Shown here in pieces: positions 1 through 8,296 of a stretch of DNA of 33,545 nucleotides. The notes below the pieces were generated by a model. It had not been told where the DNA came from. It made no database searches and saw nothing but the letters and a program-made list of their open reading frames with translations. This stretch comes from Rhodoferax sp. (GTDB taxonomy: Bacteria; Pseudomonadota; Gammaproteobacteria; Burkholderiales; Burkholderiaceae_C), in the NCBI GenBank assembly GCA_013791765.1, contig VMTC01000111.1, forward strand, positions 1 through 33,545, written 5' to 3'. The stretch's first letter is position 1. The number at the start of each line of letters is the position of its first letter. A program made the translations under genes and the position numbers.

Positions 1-1
1 C

Positions 2-1654
2 CTGGGCACGCTGCTGCTCAAGGCGCCGCCGCATGTGGTACGGGCAAACCGCGCAGGGGCGAGTCAGCCGGGCTTTGAGCCTGTACACGACCCTTACGAT
101 ACGCCGTTCTACAACGCCTTTCGGCGTACCGTGAATGCCTGTGTGCAGCACCGCTGGCTCACGCTGGGCGTGACGCTGCTGGTGTTCGTGCTCGGCGTGC
201 TGGGCATGGGCCAAGTGCAGCAGCAGTTCTTTCCCGATTCGAGCCGGCCTGAAATCATCGTCGATATCTGGTCGCCCGAAGGCAGCTCCTTTGCCGCCAA
301 CGAGGCCGTCACCAAACGGGTTGAAGCGCGCCTGCTGGCCGAGCCGGGTGTGGCGTCGGTCACGCAGTGGGTTGGCTCGGGCGTGCCGCGCTTCTACCTG
401 CCGCTCGATCAGGTGTTTGCGCAGACCAATGTGTCGCAGTTCATCGTCGTGCCTGCCGACCTGAAGCTGCGTGAGTCGCTGCGGGTCAAGTTGCCAGCGT
501 TGCTGGCGAGCGAGTTCCCCGAGGTGCGCGGGCGGGTCAAGCTCTTGCCCAACGGCCCCCCGGTGCCGTACCCGGTGCAGTTTCGCGTCGTCGGGCTCGA
601 TCCGCTGCTGCTGCGCGAGCGTGCCGACGAGGTCAGTGCCGTGCTGCGCGCCAACCCCAACACGCGTGGCGTCAACGACAACTGGAACGAGTCTGTCAAG
701 ACGATCCGGCTGGAGGTGGACCAGACCAAGGCGCGTGCGCTGGGCGTGAGCAGCCAGTCGATTGCGCAGGCGTCCCGCGCCATCTTTAGCGGCGCCACGG
801 TCGGCCAGTTCCGCGACGGCGACAAGTTGATCGATATCGTGCTGCGCCAACCGCTGGCTGAGCGCAACGCCATCTCTGACATTGCCAACGCCTATGTGCC
901 CACCGCTGCTGGCAAGTGGATTCCCATGACTCAGATTGCCAAGCCGGTGTTTGCCTGGGAGCCGGGCGTGATGTGGCGCGAAAACCGCGACTACGCCATC
1001 ACCGTGCAGGGTGACATCGTGGAAGGCCTGCAAGGCGCCACCGTCACGGCGCAATTGCTGCCGGCACTGAAAGAACTGCAGGCGCATTGGGCGCAGGCGG
1101 GCCATGCCGGCTACCGCATCGAGGTCGCCGGCGCGGTCGAAGAAAGCAGCAAGGGCTCAGCTTCTATCGTGGTGGGCATTCCCATCATGTTGTTCATCAC
1201 TTTTACGCTCTTGATGCTGCAACTGCACAGCTTCAGCCGCGCCATGCTGGTGTTCCTGACCGGTCCGCTCGGCATTGCGGGGGTGGCGGCGGCGTTGCTG
1301 CTGCTGAACCGACCCTTTGGCTTTGTCGCGCTGCTGGGGGTGATCGCGCTGATGGGCATGATTCAGCGCAATTCGGTCATCCTGATTGACCAGATCGAGC
1401 AGGACCGCGCCCGCGGTGTGCCCGCCTGGGAGGCGATTGTGGAGTCGGCGGTGCGCCGCCTGCGTCCGATTGTGCTGACCGCCGCGGCCGCCGTGCTGGC
1501 CATGATTCCACTGTCGCGCTCGGTGTTCTGGGGGCCGATGGCGGTGGCGATCATGGGTGGCTTGGTGGTGGCCACTGTGTTGACCCTGCTGGCGCTGCCT
1601 GCCATGTACGCGGCCTGGTTCCGGGTCAAGCGGGAGGCCAACGCGGCAAGTTAG
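2..1654 (+). CDS. RND-family efflux transporter permease, C-terminal half (5' end cut by window edge)
   Basis: The reading frame is open from base 2, so the gene starts upstream of the window; the GTG at 35 is an internal codon. About 550 residues remain. They comprise one hydrophobic helix (HRWLTLGVTLLVFVLGVLG, equivalent to TM7 of AcrB), a large periplasmic porter/docking region, and a block of five or more C-terminal membrane helices ending in ALPAMYAAWF. The GMIQRNSVILIDQIEQDRARG stretch and the RRLRPIVLTAAAAVLAMIPL stretch are the conserved second-half RND motifs. Family members are inner-membrane, proton-driven pumps working with a periplasmic adaptor and an outer-membrane channel. The substrate cannot be read from this fragment, and the proton-relay TM4 lies outside the window. 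The stop TAG is at 1652-1654, 59 bp before the tRNA-Leu. Confidence 0.9.
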   Translation: MGTLLLKAPPHVVRANRAGASQPGFEPVHDPYDTPFYNAFRRTVNACVQHRWLTLGVTLLVFVLGVLGMGQVQQQFFPDSSRPEIIVDIWSPEGSSFAANEAVTKRVEARLLAEPGVASVTQWVGSGVPRFYLPLDQVFAQTNVSQFIVVPADLKLRESLRVKLPALLASEFPEVRGRVKLLPNGPPVPYPVQFRVVGLDPLLLRERADEVSAVLRANPNTRGVNDNWNESVKTIRLEVDQTKARALGVSSQSIAQASRAIFSGATVGQFRDGDKLIDIVLRQPLAERNAISDIANAYVPTAAGKWIPMTQIAKPVFAWEPGVMWRENRDYAITVQGDIVEGLQGATVTAQLLPALKELQAHWAQAGHAGYRIEVAGAVEESSKGSASIVVGIPIMLFITFTLLMLQLHSFSRAMLVFLTGPLGIAGVAAALLLLNRPFGFVALLGVIALMGMIQRNSVILIDQIEQDRARGVPAWEAIVESAVRRLRPIVLTAAAAVLAMIPLSRSVFWGPMAVAIMGGLVVATVLTLLALPAMYAAWFRVKREANAAS

Positions 1655-1713
1655 AATTCCAAGTTGACCGATTTCCCGGGGCTGGTCTTGCAGAGCGGCC
1701 TCTTTGTTTTTTC

Positions 1714-1800
1714 GCGCGGGTGGCGAAATTGGTAGACGCACCAGGTTTAGGTCCTGACGTCCGCAAGGATGTGGGGGTTCGAGTCCCCCCCCGCGCACCA
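1714..1800 (+). tRNA. tRNA-Leu (anticodon UAG)
   Basis: An 87-nt tRNA with a long class II variable arm. Acceptor strands GCGCGGG (1714-1720) and CCCGCGC (1790-1796) pair perfectly. The discriminator is A and CCA is encoded (1798-1800). The anticodon TAG lies at 1748-1750 in the loop TTTAGGT. The T arm GGGGGTTCGAGTCCCCC is intact. It lies between the RND pump and tig on the same strand. Confidence 0.97.
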
Positions 1801-1879
1801 CTTGAGATTTGCGGGACAGTCCGGCGCTGCATAGCGACCCGGTCTGCCCCCTCATTGTTTGATATTTAGGAGAATTAGC

Positions 1880-3190
1880 ATGGCTGTGAACGTTGAAACG
1901 CTGGAAAAGCTGGAACGAAAAATGACGCTGACCTTACCCGTCGGCGTCGTCGAGTCTGAAGTGCAGACGCGTCTGAAAAAGCTCGCACGTACCATCAAGA
2001 TGGACGGCTTCCGTCCGGGCAAGGTGCCCATGAACGTGGTGACACAGCGCTACGGCTACTCGGTGCACTATGAAGTCATGAATGACAAAGTGGGTGAGGC
2101 CTTCTTCAACGCCGCCAATGAAGCCAAGCTGCGCGTGGCTGGCCAGCCCCGCATCTCTGAAGCGCCAGCGTCACCGGAAGGCGAAATGGCCTTTGATGCT
2201 GTGTTTGAGGTCTACCCCGAAGTCAAGATTGCTGATCTGAGCACGGCTGAAGTTGAAAAGCTCAGCGCTGAAGTGACCGACAGCGCCATTGACAAGACGA
2301 TTGACATCCTGCGCAAGCAGCGCCGCACCTTTTCCCAGCGCCCGCAAGATGCGGCCGCGCAGGAAGGCGACCGCGTGACGGTTGATTTTGAAGGCAAGAT
2401 TGACGGTGAAGTGTTTGCCGGGGGCAAGGCGGAAGATTTTCAGTTCATCGTGGGTGACGGCCAGATGCTCAAAGAGTTTGAAGAGGCCACCCGGGGCATG
2501 AAGTCAGGCGAAAGCAAAACTTTTCAGTTGGCTTTCCCGGCTGATTACCACGGCAAGGACGTGGCAGGCAAGACCGCTGACTTCATGGTGACACTCAAGA
2601 AGATTGAAGCCGCCCATTTGCCGGAAGTGAACGAGGCGCTGGCCAAGTCCCTGGGCATTGAAGACGCGAGCGTCGAAGGTTTGCGCACGGACATCCAGAA
2701 GAACCTGGCGCGTGAGGTCAAGGCCCGCTTGCTGGCCCGCAACAAACAAGCCGTTATGGAAGCGCTGGTGAGCAAGGCTGAGCTGGACCTGCCCAACGCC
2801 AGCGTGCAGGCAGAAGTTGAGCGCTTGAAGGAAGGTGCCCGTGCGGACCTCAAACAACGCGGCATCAAGGATGCGGACAAGGCGCCGCTGCCTGATGACA
2901 TCTTCCGTCCTCAAGCCGAGCGCCGCGTCCGCCTGGGCCTGGTGGTTGCCGAGCTGGTGCGCTCCAACAGTTTGCAGGCCACGACGGAGCAGATCAAGGC
3001 GCATATTGAAGAGTTGGCTGCCAGCTACGAAAAGCCAGCCGACGTGATGCGCTGGTACTACAGCGACAACAACCGCTTGGGTGAGGTTGAGGCGATCGTG
3101 ATTGAAAACAATGTGACCAATTTTGTGCTGTCCCAGGCCAAAATCAGCGACAAGGCGGTGTCATTTGACGAACTGATGGCGCAAAACTGA
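1880..3190 (+). CDS. tig: Trigger factor (ribosome-associated chaperone and peptidyl-prolyl isomerase)
   Basis: 436 residues, close to E. coli trigger factor (432). I chose the ATG at 1880 because AGGAGA lies at 1868-1873; the in-frame codon at 1859 adds only seven unsupported residues. Residues 1-~115 form the ribosome-binding domain, with the signature GFRPGKVP at 43-50 that contacts ribosomal protein L23. An FKBP-like domain follows at about 160-240 (GDRVTVDFEGKIDGEVF), and the rest is the helical substrate cradle. It binds nascent chains at the exit tunnel. It is the first gene of the conserved tig-clpP-clpX-lon cluster. A terminator-like hairpin after the stop suggests clpP can be expressed separately. 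Confidence 0.98.
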   Translation: MAVNVETLEKLERKMTLTLPVGVVESEVQTRLKKLARTIKMDGFRPGKVPMNVVTQRYGYSVHYEVMNDKVGEAFFNAANEAKLRVAGQPRISEAPASPEGEMAFDAVFEVYPEVKIADLSTAEVEKLSAEVTDSAIDKTIDILRKQRRTFSQRPQDAAAQEGDRVTVDFEGKIDGEVFAGGKAEDFQFIVGDGQMLKEFEEATRGMKSGESKTFQLAFPADYHGKDVAGKTADFMVTLKKIEAAHLPEVNEALAKSLGIEDASVEGLRTDIQKNLAREVKARLLARNKQAVMEALVSKAELDLPNASVQAEVERLKEGARADLKQRGIKDADKAPLPDDIFRPQAERRVRLGLVVAELVRSNSLQATTEQIKAHIEELAASYEKPADVMRWYYSDNNRLGEVEAIVIENNVTNFVLSQAKISDKAVSFDELMAQN

Positions 3191-3215
3191 CAAGGGGCCA
3201 CTGCTGAGCGGCGCG

Positions 3216-3266
3216 ATGGGGCTTGGGCCGGGCTTGTAGTCTGGCCTGCAGGCCCCATTTCTTTTG
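3216..3266 (+). terminator. Probable intrinsic terminator after tig
   Basis: ATGGGGC (3216-3222) pairs with GCCCCAT (3252-3258), enclosing GC-rich sequence that can fold further. A T-rich run (TTTCTTTT) follows. It sits 25 bp after the tig stop and before clpP. The loop region is long, so termination may be partial. Confidence 0.5.
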
Positions 3267-3311
3267 TGGCAAATATTTTTCGCTACAGTACAGTTAATTT
3301 TTGGAGTCAAG

Positions 3312-3941
3312 ATGAGTCTGCCGAACATGATGATGGGGTCAATGGAAACGCAAGCTCTGGGCATGGTGCCCATGGTGATCGAGCAATCAGGTCGAGGTGA
3401 GCGCTCTTACGATATTTACTCACGTCTGCTCAAGGAGCGAGTGATATTCTTGGTCGGCCCGGTGAACGACTATGTGGCCAACTTGGTTGTGGCGCAACTG
3501 TTGTTTTTGGAGAGTGATAACCCGGACAAGGACATTTCCTTTTACATTAATTCGCCAGGTGGTTCGGTCAGCGCCGGCATGGCGATTTTTGACACCATGA
3601 ACTTCGTTAAGCCCGATATATCTACCCTGTGTGTCGGTATGGCGGCCAGCATGGGGGCTTTTTTACTGGCGGCTGGCGCCAAAGGGAAGCGTTTTTCGTT
3701 GCCTAACTCCAAGGTCATGATCCACCAGCCTTCGGGTGGTAGCCAGGGGCAGGCGACCGAGATTGAAATTCAGGCGCGCGAGATTTTGAAGACGCGTGAA
3801 CAATTGAATAAAATTTTGGCTGACCGCACCGGTCAACCGCTGGAGCGCATTGAGCGTGATACCGAGCGCGACTATTACATGTCGGCGGATGAGTGCAAAG
3901 CATATGGCCTGATTGACCAGGTCATCTCGAAAAGGGCGTAG
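3312..3941 (+). CDS. clpP: ATP-dependent Clp protease proteolytic subunit
   Basis: 209 residues, against 207 in E. coli. The ATG at 3312 is chosen because the protein then begins [10 protein letters not shown] and reaches the conserved VPMVIEQ at the expected distance; a GGAG lies at 3303-3306. The codon at 3264 would add 16 unsupported residues. The catalytic triad is complete by alignment to E. coli: Ser113 (in AASMGAFLL), His138 (in MIHQPSGG) and Asp187 (in ERDTERD). The short N-terminal propeptide is typical. ClpP assembles as a double heptamer in the cytoplasm and degrades substrates unfolded by ClpX, encoded 5 bp downstream. Upstream T/A-rich sequence (3264-3294) may hold a promoter, but no convincing -35/-10 pair is seen. 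Confidence 0.98.
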   Translation: MSLPNMMMGSMETQALGMVPMVIEQSGRGERSYDIYSRLLKERVIFLVGPVNDYVANLVVAQLLFLESDNPDKDISFYINSPGGSVSAGMAIFDTMNFVKPDISTLCVGMAASMGAFLLAAGAKGKRFSLPNSKVMIHQPSGGSQGQATEIEIQAREILKTREQLNKILADRTGQPLERIERDTERDYYMSADECKAYGLIDQVISKRA

Positions 3942-3946
3942 TTCTC

Positions 3947-5212
3947 ATGGCTGAAAAAAAAGGCTCCTCCAGCGAAAAAACGCTTTATTGTTCCTTTTGC
4001 GGTAAAAGTCAGCATGAGGTCAAGAAGCTGATCGCGGGCCCGTCGGTCTTTGTTTGCGACGAGTGCATTGACCTGTGCAATGAGATCATTCGTGATGAAC
4101 TTCCACCCAGCACCGAAGCGCGCAGTGGTGGTGATGAGCTGCCAACGCCGCTGGAGATCAAGAATAATCTTGACAATTACGTGATTGGCCAGGAACCCGC
4201 CAAACGCACCTTGGCAGTGGCGGTTTACAACCACTACAAGCGTTTGCGGCACCAGGAAAAAGCCAAAAAAGACGAGGTTGAATTGGCCAAAAGCAATATC
4301 TTGTTGATCGGACCGACCGGTTCCGGCAAGACGCTGTTGGCGCAAACGCTGGCTCGCATGCTTGATGTGCCTTTTGTCATGGCCGATGCCACCACGTTGA
4401 CCGAAGCCGGTTATGTGGGTGAGGACGTTGAAAACATTGTGCTCAAGCTCTTGCAGAGCTGCAACTATGAAGTCGAGCGCGCCCAGCGGGGTATTGTCTA
4501 CATTGACGAAATCGACAAGATTTCCCGCAAGTCAGACAATCCTTCCATTACCCGCGATGTGTCGGGGGAAGGCGTGCAGCAAGCGCTGCTCAAGTTGATC
4601 GAAGGCACCATGGCCAGCGTGCCACCGCAAGGCGGGCGCAAACACCCGAATCAGGATTTTGTGCAGGTCGACACCACCAACATCCTGTTCATTTGCGGCG
4701 GCGCATTTTCTGGCCTTGAAAAAGTGATCGACAACCGCACGCAATCGTCGGGCATGGGCTTTGGGGCGACTGTCAAAAGCAAGGAGCAACGCAGCTTGAC
4801 CGAGGTCTTCAAGGAGGTCGAACCCGAGGATTTGATCAAGTTTGGCTTGATTCCTGAACTCGTGGGGCGCATGCCCGTGGTGGCAACGCTGGCTGAGCTC
4901 AGTGAAGATGCCTTGGTCCAAATCTTGACCGAACCCAAGAACGCTTTGGTCAAGCAGTACAGCAAGCTGTTGGCAATGGAAGGCGTTGATCTCGAGATTC
5001 GCCCGTCTGCGTTGAAAGCCATCGCCAAGAAGGCACTGGCCCGCAAGACTGGGGCGCGCGGTCTGCGTTCGATTTTGGAGCAATCATTGATCGACACCAT
5101 GTTCGATTTGCCCAATACATCCAACGTTGACAAGGTCGTCGTAGATGAGTCGACCATTGACGACAACAAGCCGCCTTTGTTGGTCTACCGCGAACTCGCT
5201 AAGAAGGCTTGA
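3947..5212 (+). CDS. clpX: ClpX, ATPase/unfoldase subunit of ClpXP
   Basis: 421 residues. The N-terminal zinc-binding domain has Cys15, Cys18, Cys37 and Cys40. The AAA+ module carries Walker A GPTGSGKT at 122-129, Walker B IVYIDEID at 183-190 and the pore loop GYVG at 155-158. Sensor and C-terminal small-domain sequence (TGARGLRSI) follow. ClpX recognises tagged or damaged proteins, unfolds them with ATP and threads them into ClpP. The start is 5 bp after the clpP stop with no strong ribosome site of its own, so translational coupling to clpP is likely. Confidence 0.98.
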   Translation: MAEKKGSSSEKTLYCSFCGKSQHEVKKLIAGPSVFVCDECIDLCNEIIRDELPPSTEARSGGDELPTPLEIKNNLDNYVIGQEPAKRTLAVAVYNHYKRLRHQEKAKKDEVELAKSNILLIGPTGSGKTLLAQTLARMLDVPFVMADATTLTEAGYVGEDVENIVLKLLQSCNYEVERAQRGIVYIDEIDKISRKSDNPSITRDVSGEGVQQALLKLIEGTMASVPPQGGRKHPNQDFVQVDTTNILFICGGAFSGLEKVIDNRTQSSGMGFGATVKSKEQRSLTEVFKEVEPEDLIKFGLIPELVGRMPVVATLAELSEDALVQILTEPKNALVKQYSKLLAMEGVDLEIRPSALKAIAKKALARKTGARGLRSILEQSLIDTMFDLPNTSNVDKVVVDESTIDDNKPPLLVYRELAKKA

Positions 5213-5276
5213 TTTGGCTGGTGTTTGCGCGCGTTTACTTAATCTTGAGATTCGCGCAGCCAGTCAATAATCAGGC

Positions 5277-5293
5277 TCAGGTTGAAAACCTGA
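5277..5293 (+). other. Small hairpin in the clpX-lon spacer
   Basis: TCAGGTT and AACCTGA form a 7-bp stem around a GAA loop, followed by only four T residues (ACTTTTG). It could be a weak attenuator or an RNA-stability element between clpX and lon. A TTGAGA at 5245-5250 with an AT-rich stretch near 5266-5273 might be a promoter for lon, but the match is weak. Confidence 0.3.
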
Positions 5294-5334
5294 ACTTTTG
5301 ATTCATATTTAACAGGTAACGAGAAGGACTTTTC

Positions 5335-7779
5335 ATGTCTGGTCATACCCAATTGCCTGCAACCCCCTTGGATTTGCCATTGCTGCCGTTGCGCGATGTG
5401 GTGGTTTTCCCCCACATGGTGATTCCGCTTTTTGTGGGCCGACCCAAGAGCATCAAGGCGCTGGAAGCGGCCATGGAGGCTGAGCGCCGCATTATGCTGG
5501 TGGCCCAAAAAACAGCGGCCAAGGACGATCCGCTAGTCAGCGACATGTTTGATGTCGGCTGTGTCTCCACCATTTTGCAGATGCTCAAACTGCCCGACGG
5601 CACCGTGAAGGTGTTGGTCGAAGGCCAGCAGCGCGCGCGTGTCAACAAAATTGAAGACGGCGAGTTGCATTTCTCAGCCAATGTCACGCCGATTGAAGTC
5701 CCGCTAGAACCCGAGACCAAGTCACGCGGGAAAGCCAGTGAGATCGAGGCCTTGCGCCGTGCGGTGATGCAGCAGTTTGACCAGTACGTCAAGCTCAACA
5801 AAAAGATTCCTCCCGAGATACTGACCTCTATCTCTAGCATTGATGACGCTGGTCGCTTGGCCGATACCATCGCCGCACACTTGCCGCTCAAGCTCGACAG
5901 CAAGCAGGCTGTCTTAGGTCTTTCGGGCGTGAAAGAGCGCCTGGAGAACCTGTTCGAGCAGATCGAGCGTGAAGTCGACATCTTGAACGTTGACAAAAAA
6001 ATCCGGGGCCGCGTCAAGCGCCAGATGGAGAAGAATCAGCGCGACTTTTACCTTAATGAACAAGTCAAAGCGATACAGAAAGAACTGGGCGAGGGTGAAG
6101 ACGGCGCTGATATCGACGAGATTGAGAAGAAAATCAAATCGGCCAAAATGCCGAAAGAAGCGCTTAAAAAAGCCGAAGCTGAGCTCAAGAAGCTGAAATT
6201 GATGTCGCCCATGTCGGCAGAAGCGGCGGTGGTACGCAATTACATTGATGTTTTGACCGGCTTGCCGTGGGCGAGCAAGACCAAGATCAAACATGACCTT
6301 GGCAATGCAGAAAAAGTGCTGGATGAAGACCATTACGGCTTGGATAAGGTGAAAGACCGCATCGTTGAATATTTGGCGGTGCAGCAACGGGTTGAAAAGG
6401 TCAAGGCGCCGATCTTGTGCCTGGTCGGACCGCCTGGCGTTGGCAAGACGTCGTTGGGGCAATCCATCGCGAAGGCGACCGGGCGCAAGTATGTGCGAGT
6501 GGCCTTGGGCGGCATGCGTGACGAGGCAGAAATTCGCGGCCACCGCCGCACCTACATTGGTGCCATGCCGGGTAAAGTGCTGCAGAGTCTGACGAAAGTC
6601 GGCACGCGCAACCCGTTGTTCCTGCTCGACGAGATTGACAAACTGGGAACCGACTTTCGCGGTGACCCCTCAAGCGCCTTGCTGGAAGTGTTGGACCCGG
6701 AGCAAAACCACAAGTTTGGTGACCATTACGTCGAGGTTGACTTTGATTTGAGCGACGTCATGTTTGTGGCAACCTCCAATTCCATGAATATCCCGTCGGC
6801 CTTGCTCGACCGCATGGAAGTGATTCGCCTGTCGGGGTACACCGAAGACGAAAAGACAAACATCGCGCTTAAATACCTGTTGCCCAAGCAACTCAAGAAC
6901 AACGGCGTCAAGGAAGAAGAGTTGCTGGTTGGCGAAGATGCCGTGCGTGACATTGTTCGCTACTACACCCGTGAGGCGGGTGTGCGTTCCCTGGAGCGTG
7001 AGCTCTCAAAGATCTGCCGTAAGGTGGTGAAGGGTTTGCTTCTCAAGAAGATGACGCCAAAGGTGATCGTAACTGCCGACAACCTCAATGATTTTCTGGG
7101 CGTTCGCAAGTACGACTATGGTCGCGCTGAGCAAAAGAATCAGGTCGGTCAGGTGGTGGGCTTGGCTTGGACCGAGGTGGGTGGTGATTTGTTGACGATC
7201 GAGGCCGCCATGATGCCGGGTAAGGGTGTCATTACGCGCACCGGCTCATTGGGCGACGTTATGAAGGAATCGGTCGAGGCGGCGCGCACGGTGGTACGTA
7301 GCCGTTCTCGTCGATTGGGCATCAAGGATGAGTTTTTCGAAAAGAGAGACATCCACATCCACGTGCCAGATGGTGCCACGCCCAAGGATGGCCCGAGCGC
7401 GGGCGCGGCGATGACGACCGCCTTTGTGTCGGCCATGACGGGCATCCCAGTGCGTGGTGATGTGGCCATGACGGGTGAGATTACTTTGCGTGGGGAAGTC
7501 ACTGCCATTGGCGGTTTGAAAGAGAAATTGCTGGCCGCATTACGGGGAGGTATCAAGACGGTGCTGATCCCCGAGGAGAACGCCAAAGACTTGCAGGATA
7601 TTCCCGAGAACGTCAAAAACGGCCTTGAAATTGTGCCTGTGCGCTGGATTGACAAAGTGCTGGAATTGGCCCTGGAGAGAATGCCTACGCCCCTGCCGGA
7701 CGACGACCTGGTGGTGGCAGCCGTCGCTGCACAAGTCGTAGCGCCTGCGCCAGACACGGGCGCATCGATCAAACATTGA
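5335..7779 (+). CDS. lon: Lon ATP-dependent serine protease
   Basis: 814 residues; E. coli Lon has 784. The ATG at 5335 is preceded by GAGAAGG (5321-5327). Residues ~15-210 are the substrate-binding LON-N domain (LPLRDVVVFPHM), followed by a coiled-coil-rich linker. The AAA+ module has Walker A GPPGVGKT at 365-372 and Walker B FLLDEID near 429-435. The protease domain has catalytic Ser688 (PKDGPSAGAAM) and Lys731 (GGLKEK), 43 residues apart as in E. coli. The last ~30 residues are Ala/Val/Pro-rich beyond the usual end. Lon degrades misfolded and short-lived regulatory proteins in the cytoplasm. The 122-bp gap from clpX suggests independent, perhaps heat-inducible, expression, but I cannot identify a sigma-32 site with confidence. 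Confidence 0.98.
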   Translation: MSGHTQLPATPLDLPLLPLRDVVVFPHMVIPLFVGRPKSIKALEAAMEAERRIMLVAQKTAAKDDPLVSDMFDVGCVSTILQMLKLPDGTVKVLVEGQQRARVNKIEDGELHFSANVTPIEVPLEPETKSRGKASEIEALRRAVMQQFDQYVKLNKKIPPEILTSISSIDDAGRLADTIAAHLPLKLDSKQAVLGLSGVKERLENLFEQIEREVDILNVDKKIRGRVKRQMEKNQRDFYLNEQVKAIQKELGEGEDGADIDEIEKKIKSAKMPKEALKKAEAELKKLKLMSPMSAEAAVVRNYIDVLTGLPWASKTKIKHDLGNAEKVLDEDHYGLDKVKDRIVEYLAVQQRVEKVKAPILCLVGPPGVGKTSLGQSIAKATGRKYVRVALGGMRDEAEIRGHRRTYIGAMPGKVLQSLTKVGTRNPLFLLDEIDKLGTDFRGDPSSALLEVLDPEQNHKFGDHYVEVDFDLSDVMFVATSNSMNIPSALLDRMEVIRLSGYTEDEKTNIALKYLLPKQLKNNGVKEEELLVGEDAVRDIVRYYTREAGVRSLERELSKICRKVVKGLLLKKMTPKVIVTADNLNDFLGVRKYDYGRAEQKNQVGQVVGLAWTEVGGDLLTIEAAMMPGKGVITRTGSLGDVMKESVEAARTVVRSRSRRLGIKDEFFEKRDIHIHVPDGATPKDGPSAGAAMTTAFVSAMTGIPVRGDVAMTGEITLRGEVTAIGGLKEKLLAALRGGIKTVLIPEENAKDLQDIPENVKNGLEIVPVRWIDKVLELALERMPTPLPDDDLVVAAVAAQVVAPAPDTGASIKH

Positions 7780-7803
7780 TTTTTGAGTAAAAAATCTCTT
7801 GTT

Positions 7804-7833
7804 TTTAAAAGCAACGAAAAATTACGCTATAAT
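7804..7833 (+). promoter_or_regulatory. Promoter of the Gly-Cys-Leu tRNA cluster
   Basis: A perfect -10 TATAAT lies at 7828-7833. TTTAAA at 7804-7809, 18 bp upstream, is a fair -35. Transcription would start around 7840, just before the tRNA-Gly 5' end at 7848. Confidence 0.6.
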
Positions 7834-7847
7834 TCGAGGCTTGAAAC

Positions 7848-7923
7848 GCGGGAATAGCTCAGTTGGTAGAGCGCAACCTTGCCAAGGTTGAGGTCGAGAG
7901 TTCGAGTCTCTTTTCCCGCTCCA
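7848..7923 (+). tRNA. tRNA-Gly (anticodon GCC)
   Basis: 76 nt. Acceptor strands GCGGGAA and TTCCCGC pair fully, with discriminator T and encoded CCA (7921-7923). The anticodon stem CAACC/GGTTG encloses loop TTGCCAA, with GCC at 7881-7883. First tRNA of a three-gene cluster. Confidence 0.97.
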
Positions 7924-7932
7924 AATTGCAAC

Positions 7933-7962
7933 AAAAAGGGGAAGCTAATGCTTCCCTTTTTT
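7933..7962 (+). terminator. Terminator-shaped hairpin between tRNA-Gly and tRNA-Cys
   Basis: A 13-bp stem (7933-7945 with 7950-7962, one G-U pair) has a TAAT loop. The GGGAAGC/GCTTCCC core is flanked by A5 on the left and T6 on the right. It has the shape of a bidirectional intrinsic terminator, yet lies inside the tRNA cluster, only 9 bp after tRNA-Gly and 13 bp before tRNA-Cys. It may attenuate or be a processing site; no second promoter fits in the gap after it. Confidence 0.6.
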
Positions 7963-7975
7963 GTAAGGAAAATTT

Positions 7976-8049
7976 GGCGCGATAGCAAATCGGTTATGCA
8001 ACGGATTGCAAATCCGTCTAGCCCAGTTCGACTCTGGGTCGCGCCTCCA
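7976..8049 (+). tRNA. tRNA-Cys (anticodon GCA)
   Basis: 74 nt. Acceptor GGCGCGA pairs with TCGCGCC, followed by discriminator T and encoded CCA (8047-8049). The anticodon stem ACGGA/TCCGT encloses TTGCAAA, with GCA at 8008-8010. Second gene of the cluster. Confidence 0.97.
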
Positions 8050-8061
8050 CTTCCAGCCCAT

Positions 8062-8151
8062 GCCCGAGTGGTGAAATCGGTAGACACACCAGACTTAAAA
8101 TCTGTTGCTTCCGCAAGGGGCGTGCCGGTTCGATTCCGGCCTCGGGCACCA
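8062..8151 (+). tRNA. tRNA-Leu (anticodon UAA)
   Basis: 90-nt class II tRNA. Acceptor GCCCGAG pairs with CTCGGGC, followed by discriminator A and encoded CCA (8149-8151). Loop CTTAAAA gives anticodon TAA at 8096-8098, and a long variable arm follows. It lies 12 bp after tRNA-Cys, so the two are probably co-transcribed. Confidence 0.97.
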
Positions 8152-8226
8152 CCACACCATAATCCCAAAGCTGCTTTTCCCGAAAGAAAGCGGGTTGAGT
8201 GCGTCGACTGGACATGTTAAAGATCC

Positions 8227-8282
8227 ACCGTACCTGCAGTCGCACGTACGGTTGCTCCTTGCAGAGACGGATTGGCTCCGTC
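8227..8282. other. Two tandem hairpins between tRNA-Leu and rpoD
   Basis: Hairpin 1 (8227-8252): ACCGTAC/GTACGGT, then a C-C mismatch and TGC/GCA around an AGTC loop. Hairpin 2 (8266-8282): GACGGA/TCCGTC around TTGGC. They occupy the convergent gap after the tRNA cluster (+) and the rpoD stop (-). Neither has a U-run in either direction, so they are not classical intrinsic terminators. They may protect the rpoD 3' end or act as Rho-linked structures. Confidence 0.45.
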
Positions 8283-8296
8283 ACTTGTTTGGTGCG

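Noticed and set aside
1157-1855. Minus-strand frame covering the RND 3' end and the tRNA-Leu
   Set aside because: It runs through a complete tRNA gene and opposite a conserved membrane protein, and has no ribosome site or domain.
7827-8284. Overlapping frames on both strands across the tRNA cluster
   Set aside because: They are made of tRNA sequence read as protein; the three cloverleaf genes explain the region.
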